From: Leptolyngbyaceae cyanobacterium JSC-12
GTDB taxonomy: Bacteria > Cyanobacteriota > Cyanobacteriia > Leptolyngbyales > Leptolyngbyaceae
Direction of reading: 5' to 3'
Assembly (NCBI GenBank): GCA_000309945.1
Contig: CM001633.1
Span: forward strand, 332,723 to 396,722
Length of the DNA: 64,000 nt
Below are positions 19,444-27,913 of this stretch, in pieces (positions within the stretch are counted from its first letter, which is position 1; the number at the start of each line of letters is the position of its first letter). The notes below the pieces were generated by a model. It made no database searches, was not told where the DNA came from, and saw nothing but the letters and a program-made list of their open reading frames with translations. Position numbers and translations under genes: made by a program.

Positions 19444-20034
19444 ATGAAAACCCAAACCCGTCGCTACACTCCAGAAGAATACCTGGAACTGGAGGAACAC
19501 GCCGACTACAAAAGCGAATATCACGACGGAGAAATTATCCCCATGACGGGAGGCACTACCAATCACAATAAAATCGCTGGCAATCTCTATGCTTTTCTGA
19601 AGTTTGCCCTGCGAGGAAAAGGCTATGAACCCTACATTGGGGATGTGCGCCTGTGGATTCCACGCCACACGTTATATACCTACCCGGATGTGATGGTGAT
19701 TCAAGGGCAACCGATCTACGAAGGCAAAGGGACAACCACCGTCACCAACCCGCTCCTAATTGCCGAAATTCTTTCACCTTCTACCCGCAGCTACGACCAG
19801 TCCGACAAATTTGCGTACTATCGCTCAATTCCCTCGTTTCAGGAATACGTGTTGATTGATCAAAGTCAACTTCATGTGATGCACTACTGCAAGCTGGAAG
19901 ATGGCAAATGGCTCCTCACCGAAATCGAAGGTGACAACGCCGTTTTAACCCTGAGTTCCGTTGAATTTGAAATTTCTTTTGCTGACCTGTACGAAGGCGT
20001 GAACTTTGAGCAGTCAGAAGAATCAGCTTCTTGA
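19444..20034 (+). CDS. Uma2 family (DUF820) putative nuclease-fold protein
   Basis: A 196-residue member of the large cyanobacterial Uma2 family, a PD-(D/E)xK nuclease-like fold. Conserved parts are YTPEEYLELEEHADYKSEYHDGEIIPM, SDVR-type strand GDVRLWIP, TYPDVMV with the catalytic Asp, NPLLIAEILSPSTRSYDQSDKFAYY with the E-x-x-S pattern, and SFQEYVLIDQ. These proteins are present in many copies and often change copy number. Their biological role is not settled. Full length with ATG at 19444. It forms the left edge of the accessory island. Confidence 0.9.
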   Translation: MKTQTRRYTPEEYLELEEHADYKSEYHDGEIIPMTGGTTNHNKIAGNLYAFLKFALRGKGYEPYIGDVRLWIPRHTLYTYPDVMVIQGQPIYEGKGTTTVTNPLLIAEILSPSTRSYDQSDKFAYYRSIPSFQEYVLIDQSQLHVMHYCKLEDGKWLLTEIEGDNAVLTLSSVEFEISFADLYEGVNFEQSEESAS

Positions 20035-20035
20035 C

Positions 20036-20099
20036 AAACTTTGGAGTTTTAACCCTGATGCTGGTGATTGATTCATCACTCAGCAAAACTCCGAAGTTT
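20036..20099. terminator. Long stem-loop after the Uma2 gene
   Basis: The outer arms AAACTTTGGAGTTTT and AAAACTCCGAAGTTT pair with one mismatch. Inside them GCTGGTGAT pairs with ATCACTCAGC around a short loop. The structure begins 2 bases after the Uma2 stop, so it is a likely terminator. The A/T-rich arms would act in both directions. It could also be a small repeat element. Confidence 0.5.
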
Positions 20100-20221
20100 G
20101 AACCGCAGCGATCGCGCTCAAGTCAGAATTCTGGAATTTGGGGCGGGAATGCAGAGGTAACTTTTATAAATCAGGAAGAATAAACTAGAACCAGACAAAG
20201 CAGTCAATTGCGGCGATCGAT

Positions 20222-21677
20222 CACAACTTGGCAAGTTACCGAAGTAGAAAAAACGATCGCCAATCAACTGGGGAGGAGAGCTTGTAAAATCTGTTCATTT
20301 GTATGTCCGTGAGAACATCGCGTCACAATGAATTGCAGCAAATCATCAAAGGCTTGACGAGTGAGGGTATAGAGCTTCTGTCCCACCGTTTGCTTGCCTT
20401 GAGCAAACTCAAATCGTTCAGATTGTGCGCCAGAACAGGCAGTCCGTTGCAGAATCGACTGCGCCACGCAACTAAGACGGAAGTGACGGTTGACCGCTTC
20501 CTCGTTCCGCACCTGAGCCGACTCTAGCCCGGTGTGCTGTTTGCTCACCTCATGAAAGACCTCGCAGGACCATCGATAACTCCAAGTCTGCATGACTCGC
20601 CCACTTTCCCAATGCAACGCATCGGTGAGCAGGAAGCGAGGTGGGTCTTGTAAATCTGCTTGCTCGTGGACGATGACCAATCGCTTGCGTCCAAACTTCT
20701 TGAGGCGCACGACTTTGGTAAATGCCCAAATCGGTTTCGTTTCGCCGTTGCGGCAAGTGACTTGAATCGGGCGAAAGCTCTCTGGGTGATGGATTCTGAG
20801 TTCTAAACCAATCGCATCTACCCGTTGCCATTGGTCATTCCACAAGATGTTGCGAGAACTTTCAACTTCACTCACCCAGTGTTTTCCTGCGGACTCAATC
20901 ATGGTGGTTAACTCAACAGTCAACACCCCATTGTCAAACGCATAATCGGCGGTGGGAAATTGTCCTTCCGCTTCCACTTGGCGCACAATCTCGACGGCAA
21001 TCTCGGTGCGTTTGCGATACTCCAATCGATTCTTGTGATAATGCAACATCTCAATCAGTCGTTCTCGCACTTGGTCTAAATCGTCATAGTGGGATTTTGC
21101 CGTCACCTTCAGATACTCCCGTTCTGCCACTGAAAAATCTGGAAACTGCACCACCACGTCAATCCCATCAATTAGGTGGCGGTTCGCAATCGTCGCCGTC
21201 ACCACCGTTTGAAAGCAACTCATCCGATGTTCCACATAATCATAGGATCGCTTCACCCCAAAGATCTGCTTGCCCCAATCGTGATGGCTGAGCGTCCAAT
21301 CCAGACTGATGACTTCTCGCCCTCGCCCCTGATGCTCTTTGGCTATCACAGCACGATGATGGGACATTAACTCTGAACTCCTCCAGCCCGCCTCAAACAC
21401 CGCTGCGTGCATCGCTCTTCGTCCGCCGACCTCCCCACCTGCTACCCATTGTCCGGCAATCCCTTGCAAGGTTTTGTTCTCACTCAACAGCAATCCGGTC
21501 ACATAGCGACTCACCTGCTCAAAGCCTGCGCCTCGGCAGAACAGGTCTCGATATTTCCCAAACTCTTGAGCAATCGTCGATGGCACAGCGACAAAGGGCA
21601 GCATGATACGGCTACGGCTAACGTCTCCTACATTTTCTGCTTATCTTTTTCCTTTCTGGGTAACTTGCCAAGTCGTG
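20222..21677 (-). mobile_element. IS4-superfamily insertion sequence
   Basis: The element is bounded by terminal inverted repeats of 19 bp: CACAACTTGGCAAGTTACC at the left and its near-perfect reverse complement (one mismatch) at the right, 21659-21677. It holds one transposase gene. Total length is about 1456 bp. No clear target duplication is visible beside these ends, so the exact tips may differ by a few bases or the element is old. It abuts the first preserved codon of the NACHT pseudogene. Confidence 0.82.
20264..21604 (-). CDS. IS4/IS701-like DDE transposase
   Basis: A 446-residue transposase. The first catalytic Asp is in EVISLDWTLSHHDWG (about residue 100), the second in ADYAFDNGVL (about residue 222), and the Glu lies in the C-terminal YRWSCEVFHEVSKQHTGL, which has the Y/R/E/K spacing of the IS4 superfamily. 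The reading frame is intact, so the enzyme could be active. The assignment between IS4 and IS701 is uncertain without a database comparison. It occupies almost all of an element with matching inverted ends. Confidence 0.88.
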   Translation of the reverse strand: MLPFVAVPSTIAQEFGKYRDLFCRGAGFEQVSRYVTGLLLSENKTLQGIAGQWVAGGEVGGRRAMHAAVFEAGWRSSELMSHHRAVIAKEHQGRGREVISLDWTLSHHDWGKQIFGVKRSYDYVEHRMSCFQTVVTATIANRHLIDGIDVVVQFPDFSVAEREYLKVTAKSHYDDLDQVRERLIEMLHYHKNRLEYRKRTEIAVEIVRQVEAEGQFPTADYAFDNGVLTVELTTMIESAGKHWVSEVESSRNILWNDQWQRVDAIGLELRIHHPESFRPIQVTCRNGETKPIWAFTKVVRLKKFGRKRLVIVHEQADLQDPPRFLLTDALHWESGRVMQTWSYRWSCEVFHEVSKQHTGLESAQVRNEEAVNRHFRLSCVAQSILQRTACSGAQSERFEFAQGKQTVGQKLYTLTRQAFDDLLQFIVTRCSHGHTNEQILQALLPS

Positions 21678-22274
21678 TTTGCACTATGACGTGGTGATTA
21701 ATGTGGCTGTAAAGCAGCAACCAGAGGCTGTCAAGTGCTACCCGCGTTGGCAAATGTTATCGGAAGTCGTGAGTCCCGATGCGCTCAGTCCCACCTACAC
21801 GCTCGCCTCATCGAATACGCCTCAATCCATCAATCAGTTGTGGAATTTGTTTGAGACGGCGGGGAAGGGGAAACGGTTATTAATTTTGGGAAATCCCGGT
21901 GCAGGGAAAACCATTACCCTGCTGAAACTGGCAGAACAATTGCTCGAAGATGCACTGTTTCGCCGCGATGCGCCGATTCCGGTGATTTTTGAATTGTCTG
22001 CCTGGGATGGCAGTGCATTGGAGCAATGGTTGGCGCAGCAAATGCATTTGTTTTACAACAGCATTGCTTTGAATACGGCGAAAGGCTGGATTGCTGCGGG
22101 ATGGGTGTTGCCTTTGATGGATGGGTTGGATGAACTGGTGATAGATCGGCAGGTGAGGTGTGTGCAGGCGATTAACCAGTTTTTGCAAGACAGGTTAGGA
22201 CAGCCAGCCGTGGTCTGTTGTCGAGCGCTGGAATATCAGATGCAGGCGGAAGACCACTAGGTGAAGCTGGATCA

Positions 22275-22385
22275 GTTGCATGCGGCTGTGTGTTTGCAGG
22301 CGTTGAGCGATTCGTGCGAAGCGGGGAACCCGTAGATCTGGTAGCAAGGTTGCATGCGGCTGTGTGTTTGCAGGCGTTGAGCGAT
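22275..22385. repeat. 37-bp direct repeats flanking a 37-bp spacer
   Basis: The 37 bases 22275-22311 recur exactly at 22349-22385, separated by 37 unrelated bases. The net insertion of 74 bp breaks the NACHT reading frame. Deleting one copy plus the spacer restores the frame. The spacer begins TCGTGCGAAGCGGGGAACCC. The event resembles a templated duplication or insertion during repair rather than a classical transposition. Confidence 0.85.
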
Positions 22386-22782
22386 GGGCAAATTCAAAGG
22401 TATCTCCAGCAAATGCAATGCCCCAGCCTGTGGACAGAGATCCAGCAGCAACCAGAGTTAAAGCAATTACTGGAGCCAGAAGCCGATGGCAAGCCGGGAT
22501 TGCTGAGAACGCCATTATTCTTGTCAATGCTGGTGATTGCTTACCGGGGGCAACCGATTCGGAACCAGCAGGAGTTATTGCAGGCATACCTTGAGCAACG
22601 CCTCAACCCTGATGTGATGGCAGCGGAGCGCAAACGGATTCGCCGTCAATGGGCATACACTCCGGGCAAAGAACCCAACTGGCGACACACCCACCACTAC
22701 TTGCACTGGCTGGCAGCAACCCTGAAACAAGAAGATAATGCCACGGGTGATTTTTTGATTGAGCAATTGCAACCCAGTTTAA

Positions 22783-23294
22783 TGAACTACCCCGCTGCAA
22801 GCAGACGGGGTATCAGAATCAAAAAAGAGTAAGCTGCTCATCTCGGTGTAGCTTGAGATATTCGTTACCCTGATTTTTGACGTAGTTCGCAATCATCCCT
22901 TCATCCCCGTGTTTCCCAACTGTACTTGCAAAATAGCCATCACTCCAAAACTCTCCACCCCATAGCTTTTGCTTCACCTGAGGACAACGCCGAAACACTT
23001 CCCTTGCGGTCAAACTCTTGATCATTTTGACCAATTTGGTCACGCTGTATGTCGGCACCGATTGGACTAAAAAGTGCACATGGTCTTTGTCTACACCGAT
23101 TTCTATAAATTTAATCTCGTAGCGTTTCTCAATCTCCAGGCAAACTTCTCGCAAAACTTCATCGACCTGTTCATCAAACACAGCCCGCCGATACTTTGCT
23201 GGAAACACAAGGTGGTATAGCAAAACCGTAACGTTATGACTTTTGTGGATGTACTCGCTCATCCCTGCATTTTACGCTGCAGAGCAGCGGGGAA
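22783..23294 (-). mobile_element. IS200-type insertion sequence
   Basis: A single tnpA gene lies between two hairpins typical of single-strand transposons. On the left, 22788-22812, TACCCCG-CTGC-AA-GCAG-A-CGGGGTA. On the right, 23275-23289, CGCTGC-AGA-GCAGCG. There are no terminal inverted repeats or target duplication, as expected. The ends given here, 512 bp apart, are those that rejoin the NACHT gene in frame (TTA A|TT GAC). On the element's sense strand the flanking target would be TCAA. The exact boundaries are inferred. Confidence 0.8.
22819..23262 (-). CDS. tnpA: IS200 family HUH transposase TnpA
   Basis: A 147-residue Y1 transposase. The HUH motif is HVHFLVQS (about residue 62) and the catalytic Tyr is in MIANYVKNQ near the C-terminus. 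The sequence YHLVFPAKYRRAVF is the usual family start. It moves single-stranded DNA by peel-and-paste at subterminal hairpins, both of which are present. The frame is intact and may be active. No tnpB/iscB companion is present, which makes it the IS200-only type. Confidence 0.95.
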   Translation of the reverse strand: MSEYIHKSHNVTVLLYHLVFPAKYRRAVFDEQVDEVLREVCLEIEKRYEIKFIEIGVDKDHVHFLVQSVPTYSVTKLVKMIKSLTAREVFRRCPQVKQKLWGGEFWSDGYFASTVGKHGDEGMIANYVKNQGNEYLKLHRDEQLTLF

Positions 23295-24116
23295 TTGACC
23301 CATAGAGATTAAAGACTCGCTGGCAACGCTGGCAATATCGGCTGATTATTAGGTTGATTAGATGGCTAATTATTGGGCTGCTTCTGAGGTTAGCTTTTGG
23401 GCTACCTGTTGGGTTGTTTGTTGGGCTTTATGGGTTGTATTTAGATCTGTTTATTGGGCTGCTTGGTAGTTGGAATGAGATTAATCCAGTAGAAGATTCC
23501 GACATTTTTCTATCACGTCAACCACGAAGCGAGATGCTGTTCAACTTGAGTATTGGATTGGTTCTGGGGTCGATTGTTGGGCTGATTAGCTGGCTAAGTA
23601 TTAAACCGATTCTAGGATCGATTCTTGGGCTAGCTGTTGGGCTGATTTTGGGATTCACTGTTGTACTGCTTATTGGGTTGAGAGTGGATTTGAAGACTCG
23701 TAATCGCCCAAATCAAGGCATTTGGCAGTCAGCTAAAAACATTTGGCTGATTGCTGCGCTCAGTTATCCTGCCGGAGTCATCCTATGGGCATTACCATCC
23801 TTAGCCACTGCCCGACCTGTCACTCTAGAACAATCTCTCCTGGCTGGAGTTCCATGTGCCTTGATAATCGGTTTTGCAAGTAGTGGAATTGCCATAGTTC
23901 AGCATGTCACCCTGCGGTTTGTGTTGCATCGACAAGGGGTGATGCCCTGGAACTATGCTCAGTTTCTCAACTACTCTGCTGAACGCCGATTGCTGCAACG
24001 CATTGGCGGTCGCTATCGCTTCATCCATCGCTTGTTGATGGAGCATTTTGCCGCAATGGGGGATGAGAGAATTTGGGATAGGGTAGAAGAGAGGGGGTTG
24101 TGAAAGGAGCCGAAGG

Positions 24117-24389
24117 ATGGACGAAACAGAAGTTTTGGTGAAAGTGACGGAAGCAGGCAAACTGGAGTTACCCGACGAGATTCGGGCGCAGTTTCAAGCT
24201 GGCGAAGAATATTTGGTGTCTGTAACTAATGGCGAAATTCACATCAAGAAGGTACTAACTCCAGAAGTTGATCTGGATGAGTTCTTTCGCCAGTTGAATG
24301 AAGCTCCTGCTGATCCCAATCAACCTTCGTTGCAGGAAATTAGTGAAGTTGTTAAGGAAGTGCGTTGGGAGTTGTGGAAAAAGGAATGA
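24117..24389 (+). CDS. AbrB/MazE-like antitoxin
   Basis: A 90-residue protein with an N-terminal swapped-hairpin beta-barrel pattern (LVKVTEAGKLELPDEIRAQF, EYLVSVTNGEIHIKK), the AbrB/MazE DNA-binding fold, and an acidic C-terminal tail expected to wrap the toxin. A good ribosome site (AAAGGAG) lies 7-8 bp before the ATG. Its last four bases overlap the toxin start as ATGA. Relatives are paired with PIN-domain toxins. The antitoxin is intact while its partner is shortened. It lies 13 bp after the NACHT pseudogene and may once have shared its transcript. Confidence 0.82.
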   Translation: MDETEVLVKVTEAGKLELPDEIRAQFQAGEEYLVSVTNGEIHIKKVLTPEVDLDEFFRQLNEAPADPNQPSLQEISEVVKEVRWELWKKE

Positions 24390-24604
24390 GGGTTGTCCTG
24401 GATGTAAATGTCTGGATATCAGGGTTGTTATGGGATGGAATGCGTGATCCTGAAGATGTCAAAATTTTAGCTACCGCGATCGCTGCTAATGCAGAAGTAA
24501 TTGTGACAGGCGATCGCGACCTGCTTGCTTTACAGGAATTCCAATCTATCCCAATTCTGACACCCACCGATTTTTTGACACGCTACTTTCCAACGGAGGG
24601 CTGA
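24386..24604 (+). pseudogene. PIN-family toxin with internal deletion
   Basis: From the ATG overlapping the antitoxin stop, 72 residues are encoded. The first PIN strand (MRVVLDVNVWISGLLW, with the first catalytic Asp) is joined to the C-terminal part (RDPEDVKILATAIAANAEVI, VTGDRDLLALQEFQSIPILT). COG1569-type PIN toxins are about 140 residues, so around 60-65 residues holding the central helices and a catalytic acidic residue are missing. The deletion is in frame, so a short protein may still be made, but it is unlikely to cut RNA. An earlier start at 24365 is open but loses the normal overlap. Confidence 0.78.
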
Positions 24605-24689
24605 AGGTGGAAATTGCAGCAGTTAGACGAAGGCGAAATGATTTCGTTTAACATAAAGGGTAGCGGCGTTCACGAAAAGGAGTCCGATT

Positions 24690-26492
24690 TTGGTTCAGTC
24701 TGCCCTCTCTCAACTGGAAAGCTCCCAGGAATGGAACTTGTCTGATCTGTATCAGGGGTTTGACGATCCCAAACTGCAAACGGATCTAGAAGACTTGCAG
24801 CAGCGATCGCAGGTATTTCGGGAACAGTATCGTGGCACAGTGAAAAACCTGACTCCGGAGCAGGTGGCAGCCTGTTTGCAAGAATTGGAAGCCATTTCTC
24901 AAACTGCTGGATTTCTCTACGCCTTTCCAGCGTTGCTTTTCTCAGCAGACACGCGCAACACCGAAGCCAAGCAGATGCAAGACAAACTGCTGGAGCAAAT
25001 CACTGTTATTGAAAACCAACTGCTGTTCTTTGACCTGGAACTGAAAGCGCTAGACGATGCCAAATTTGCGGAACTGGAGGCAGCAGCAGCATTGCAAACC
25101 TATCGCCACTACTTTTACAAAATCGCCAAATTCCGCCCTCACACTTTATCGGAAGAAGTGGAGCAGACCCGCAATCAGGATAATTTGACCGGACGGCAGG
25201 CATTCATCAATCTGCGATCAGTGCATTTGGGCGAACAAGAATACGCCCCAGTGACCACACCCGATGGCAAATCAGCCAATACCGAAGCGGAGTTGGGAGC
25301 ACTACTGTTTCATCCTGATGCCACGGTACGCTACAACGCCTATGCCTCAGTTCGCCAGGTGATGAAGCAGCACAACTCGCTCTACGCCTATATCCTGAAC
25401 ACTATCGCTCAGGATCACAAGCTAGAGAATCAAATGCGAGGGTATAGTTCCACCTTGCAAAAGCAACTGCTGGCAGATGAAGTGGCGGAACCGGTATTTC
25501 GCGCCATTATGAATGGGACGAAAGAGCGATTTGACCTGTGGCAGCGCTATTACATGCTGAAAGGAAACGCTCTGGGTCAAAAAATTCGGACCTGTGATGT
25601 GTATGCACCGTGGGCGAGTGAACCTGTGGAACCATTGCCCTACAAAGCGGGGGTGGAAACGCTGCTTGCTGCGATCGCTGAATTTGACGTGAACTATGCT
25701 CGCCGTGCCGAAGAGTTTTTCATCAATAACTGGGTGGATGCCAAAGTGCGCCCAGGTAAGCGGGGCGGGGCTTTCTGTTGGTATGCCCACGGCAAACATA
25801 GCTATCTGCTGTTGTCCTACACGGAAGACTACAACTCTCTGTTCACCCTGGCGCATGAGATGGGGCACGGGTTGCACTTTGCCTGGATTGACGATCGCCA
25901 AACGTATTTCAACAGCAATCCACCCATGGTTCTGGCAGAAATTGCTTCCACGTTTAATGAACTGCTACTGCTGGATTATTTGCTAAAGCAAGCAGGCGAC
26001 GACCCTGTATTGAAGAAAACCCTGATCACCCGTCAGTTAGAAGATCAACTCAATCTGCTGTTCCGCCAGAGCACCATTAGTCGATTAGAGTTGGCAGTGC
26101 ACGATCGCGCTGCGCAGGGCAGTTTTGACCAGACCTTTGTGAATCAGCAGTGGCGATCGCTGTATCAAGAGTTGTGTGGCGATGCAGTAGAAGTGCTGCC
26201 TGAACATGATTATGACTGGGCACGAATTGGCCACATTTACTTCAAACCCTACTACTGTTATCAATACACCGCTTCCAACATTGTCAGTCTCGCTTGCTAT
26301 CAGAAATATCGCGAAGTTGGTAAAGATTTCATTCCCGGTTATCTGGAACTATTAGCCGCGGGCGGCAGTCAGGATCAGGTGGAAGCCTTGCGTCAGTATG
26401 TGAATGTGGATCTGGAAAATCCCGCGACGATCGCCGCCGCGCTGAAATATGTAGACGGCTTACTGGATCAATTGCAAGCAGCTATTTTATGA
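24690..26492 (+). CDS. pepF: M3 family oligoendopeptidase F
   Basis: A 600-residue cytoplasmic zinc endopeptidase that degrades short peptides. The M3 zinc site is LAHEMGHGLHFAW near residue 389, with the third ligand Glu about 25 residues on in VLAEIASTFNE. The N-terminal helical domain includes WNLSDLYQGFDDPKLQ. It begins with TTG at 24690 behind an AAAAGGAG ribosome site, and no better ATG is close. It converges with the proteasome-type gene and their ends overlap by 6 bp. Confidence 0.94.
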   Translation: MVQSALSQLESSQEWNLSDLYQGFDDPKLQTDLEDLQQRSQVFREQYRGTVKNLTPEQVAACLQELEAISQTAGFLYAFPALLFSADTRNTEAKQMQDKLLEQITVIENQLLFFDLELKALDDAKFAELEAAAALQTYRHYFYKIAKFRPHTLSEEVEQTRNQDNLTGRQAFINLRSVHLGEQEYAPVTTPDGKSANTEAELGALLFHPDATVRYNAYASVRQVMKQHNSLYAYILNTIAQDHKLENQMRGYSSTLQKQLLADEVAEPVFRAIMNGTKERFDLWQRYYMLKGNALGQKIRTCDVYAPWASEPVEPLPYKAGVETLLAAIAEFDVNYARRAEEFFINNWVDAKVRPGKRGGAFCWYAHGKHSYLLLSYTEDYNSLFTLAHEMGHGLHFAWIDDRQTYFNSNPPMVLAEIASTFNELLLLDYLLKQAGDDPVLKKTLITRQLEDQLNLLFRQSTISRLELAVHDRAAQGSFDQTFVNQQWRSLYQELCGDAVEVLPEHDYDWARIGHIYFKPYYCYQYTASNIVSLACYQKYREVGKDFIPGYLELLAAGGSQDQVEALRQYVNVDLENPATIAAALKYVDGLLDQLQAAIL

Positions 26493-27254
26493 ATCCAACA
26501 AGTTATCCGTTGACGATTCTAAATAGTTCTCCCAGTCAATATCTGGCATATTGTCAAAGGCTTCGCGCAGGGCTACTTCCCACATCCGTCGAATTTGCCC
26601 CAGGTAAGGCGCACCCAGCTTTAGCTTTAGCTCGTAGCGAATTTTGAAGCTGTTGGTTTCATACATTGCCAGGTTAATTGGCGGACCCACCGAAATATTG
26701 GATTTCATGGTGGAATCGATTGACAGCAATGCACATTTTGCTGCCGCCTCCAGGGAGGTATCGAAGGTCAGCAATCGATCCAGAATTGGTTTGCCATACT
26801 TTGCCTCGCCAATTTGCAGAAAGGGCGTATCTTTCGATGCCTGAATACAGTTACCCTGGCTGTAAATCAGATAGAGTCCTGCTTCTTCCCCTTTTACCTG
26901 TCCACCCAGGAGGAAACTGCACTGAGAATCAATGCGATCGCGCTCCAGCCAGGGACGATCCTGGTCTTGAATTTCACGAGCTTTCGCACCAATGTACCGA
27001 GCAATTTCATAAAGGCTAGATAAGGTATGCAAACTTGTCTCAGCTTTGGCAACTAGATCCCGCCGGATTAGCGTCAGCGTTGCCTGAGTAATAGACAGGT
27101 TCCCAGCCGTACAAATCAGCAAAACGCGATCGCCAGGCTGAGAAAAGTCGAACAACTTCTGATGTGTAGAAATGTAATCTACTCCAGCATTGGTGCGCGA
27201 ATCTGCCGCCATGACCAACCCAGAGCTAGTGAGAATTCCAAGACAATAGGTCAT
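26487..27254 (-). CDS. Proteasome-type (Ntn) hydrolase, COG3484 family
   Basis: A 255-residue protein with an N-terminal-nucleophile hydrolase fold. It begins MTYCLGILTSSGLVMAADSR. The region SGLVMAADSRTNAGVDYIST resembles proteasome beta subunits, and SQCSFLLGGQVKGEEAGLYLIY continues the fold. The family is annotated as predicted proteasome-type protease. In this branch the residue after Met-Thr-Tyr is the likely nucleophile Cys4 or Thr2, which sequence alone cannot settle. Its substrates are unknown. In related genomes it often occurs in the circularly permuted ATP-grasp / alpha-E / transglutaminase gene set, which here sits 9 kb away. That link is from memory of gene neighbourhoods. Confidence 0.85.
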   Translation of the reverse strand: MTYCLGILTSSGLVMAADSRTNAGVDYISTHQKLFDFSQPGDRVLLICTAGNLSITQATLTLIRRDLVAKAETSLHTLSSLYEIARYIGAKAREIQDQDRPWLERDRIDSQCSFLLGGQVKGEEAGLYLIYSQGNCIQASKDTPFLQIGEAKYGKPILDRLLTFDTSLEAAAKCALLSIDSTMKSNISVGPPINLAMYETNSFKIRYELKLKLGAPYLGQIRRMWEVALREAFDNMPDIDWENYLESSTDNLLDS

Positions 27255-27296
27255 GCAACCATCCGGGATGAAAAGCCTCTTGATCTTAAGGGATCT

Positions 27297-27722
27297 CTAA
27301 GAATGATTCACTGAAAGCAACTGGCGATTAAGAAAGAGAACCAGATCTCCCAATGTTGTAAATTCTCCAGCATCGAATGCCATTTCCAGATCAATTCCAA
27401 ACGAGTTATAAAACTCCTCACAAAACGACGATTCCCAGTCAAACCAACAAATCAGAGGCAGGTGCAAATCTTCATTCAGGCGATCGCCCGGACGCACCCG
27501 ACCAAATTCAACTCCAGAGTACGCCCGCATTTTTTGGTAAACAAACTCAGAAATCACTTCAGCGACCTCATGGGATTGCCACAGGGTTTGATGCCATTCC
27601 GTCACTGTCAAATTAGGGCGATGACGCAGTGCCTTGTTGACGCGCCCCCGCATACGAAGATCTGGACTCAAGTCTGAGTAGGTCCAGAGACTAGAAAAGA
27701 AGTTTTTGAGCGATCGCCACAT
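27297..27722 (-). CDS. Conserved hypothetical protein, acyl-carrier-like (DUF1493-type)
   Basis: A 141-residue protein. The C-terminal half, VRPGDRLNEDLHLPLICWFDWESSF then FYNSFGIDLE, has the layout of DUF1493/acyl-carrier-like four-helix proteins, including the conserved D-L pair before helix II, but no Ser at the phosphopantetheine position is evident. The N-terminal 60 residues are basic and helical. The function is unknown. It lies 42 bp upstream of the proteasome-type gene on the same strand and may be co-transcribed with it. Confidence 0.6.
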   Translation of the reverse strand: MWRSLKNFFSSLWTYSDLSPDLRMRGRVNKALRHRPNLTVTEWHQTLWQSHEVAEVISEFVYQKMRAYSGVEFGRVRPGDRLNEDLHLPLICWFDWESSFCEEFYNSFGIDLEMAFDAGEFTTLGDLVLFLNRQLLSVNHS

Positions 27723-27913
27723 GCGAAAAAAAACCGCAGTTGAAACTTCCCGAACTTCTCTAAGTATTCCCTCTGCAAGGAAGAGATAGCAGAATGCGAG
27801 AGTTTAATTTTTATAGCAATGGAATCCGCTACGCTTAATAGCGTTTCACATCTAAGCTTGCCTTAGAATTACTACTTCCACCTCAACATCAGGATCAATA
27901 TTTTTCCGTTTTA

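Larger units (their letters stand above)
21679..24103 (+). pseudogene. Membrane-anchored NACHT (STAND) NTPase, disrupted
   Basis: The parts are an NTPase N-half at 21679-22257 (Walker A LLILGNPGAGKTITLL, Walker B-like LPLMDGLDEL), a middle at about 22386-22782 (LSDGQIQRYL, LLRTPLFLSMLVIAY) and a membrane-rich C-terminus at 23295-24103 ending in MPWNYAQFLNYSAERRLLQ and GGRYRFIHRLLMEHF. Both ends are typical of one cyanobacterial NACHT family. Removing the 74-bp insertion (22312-22385) and the 512-bp IS (22783-23294) leaves 1839 bp, 613 codons in a single frame, broken only by TAG at 22258-22260 and TAG at 23303-23305. The N-terminus before the P-loop is short, about 70 residues, and abuts an IS end, so it is probably cut as well. 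Confidence 0.85.

Noticed and set aside
22195-22587. Minus-strand frame inside the NACHT remnant
   Set aside because: It runs across the duplicated segment antisense to a recognisable NTPase and has no independent similarity.
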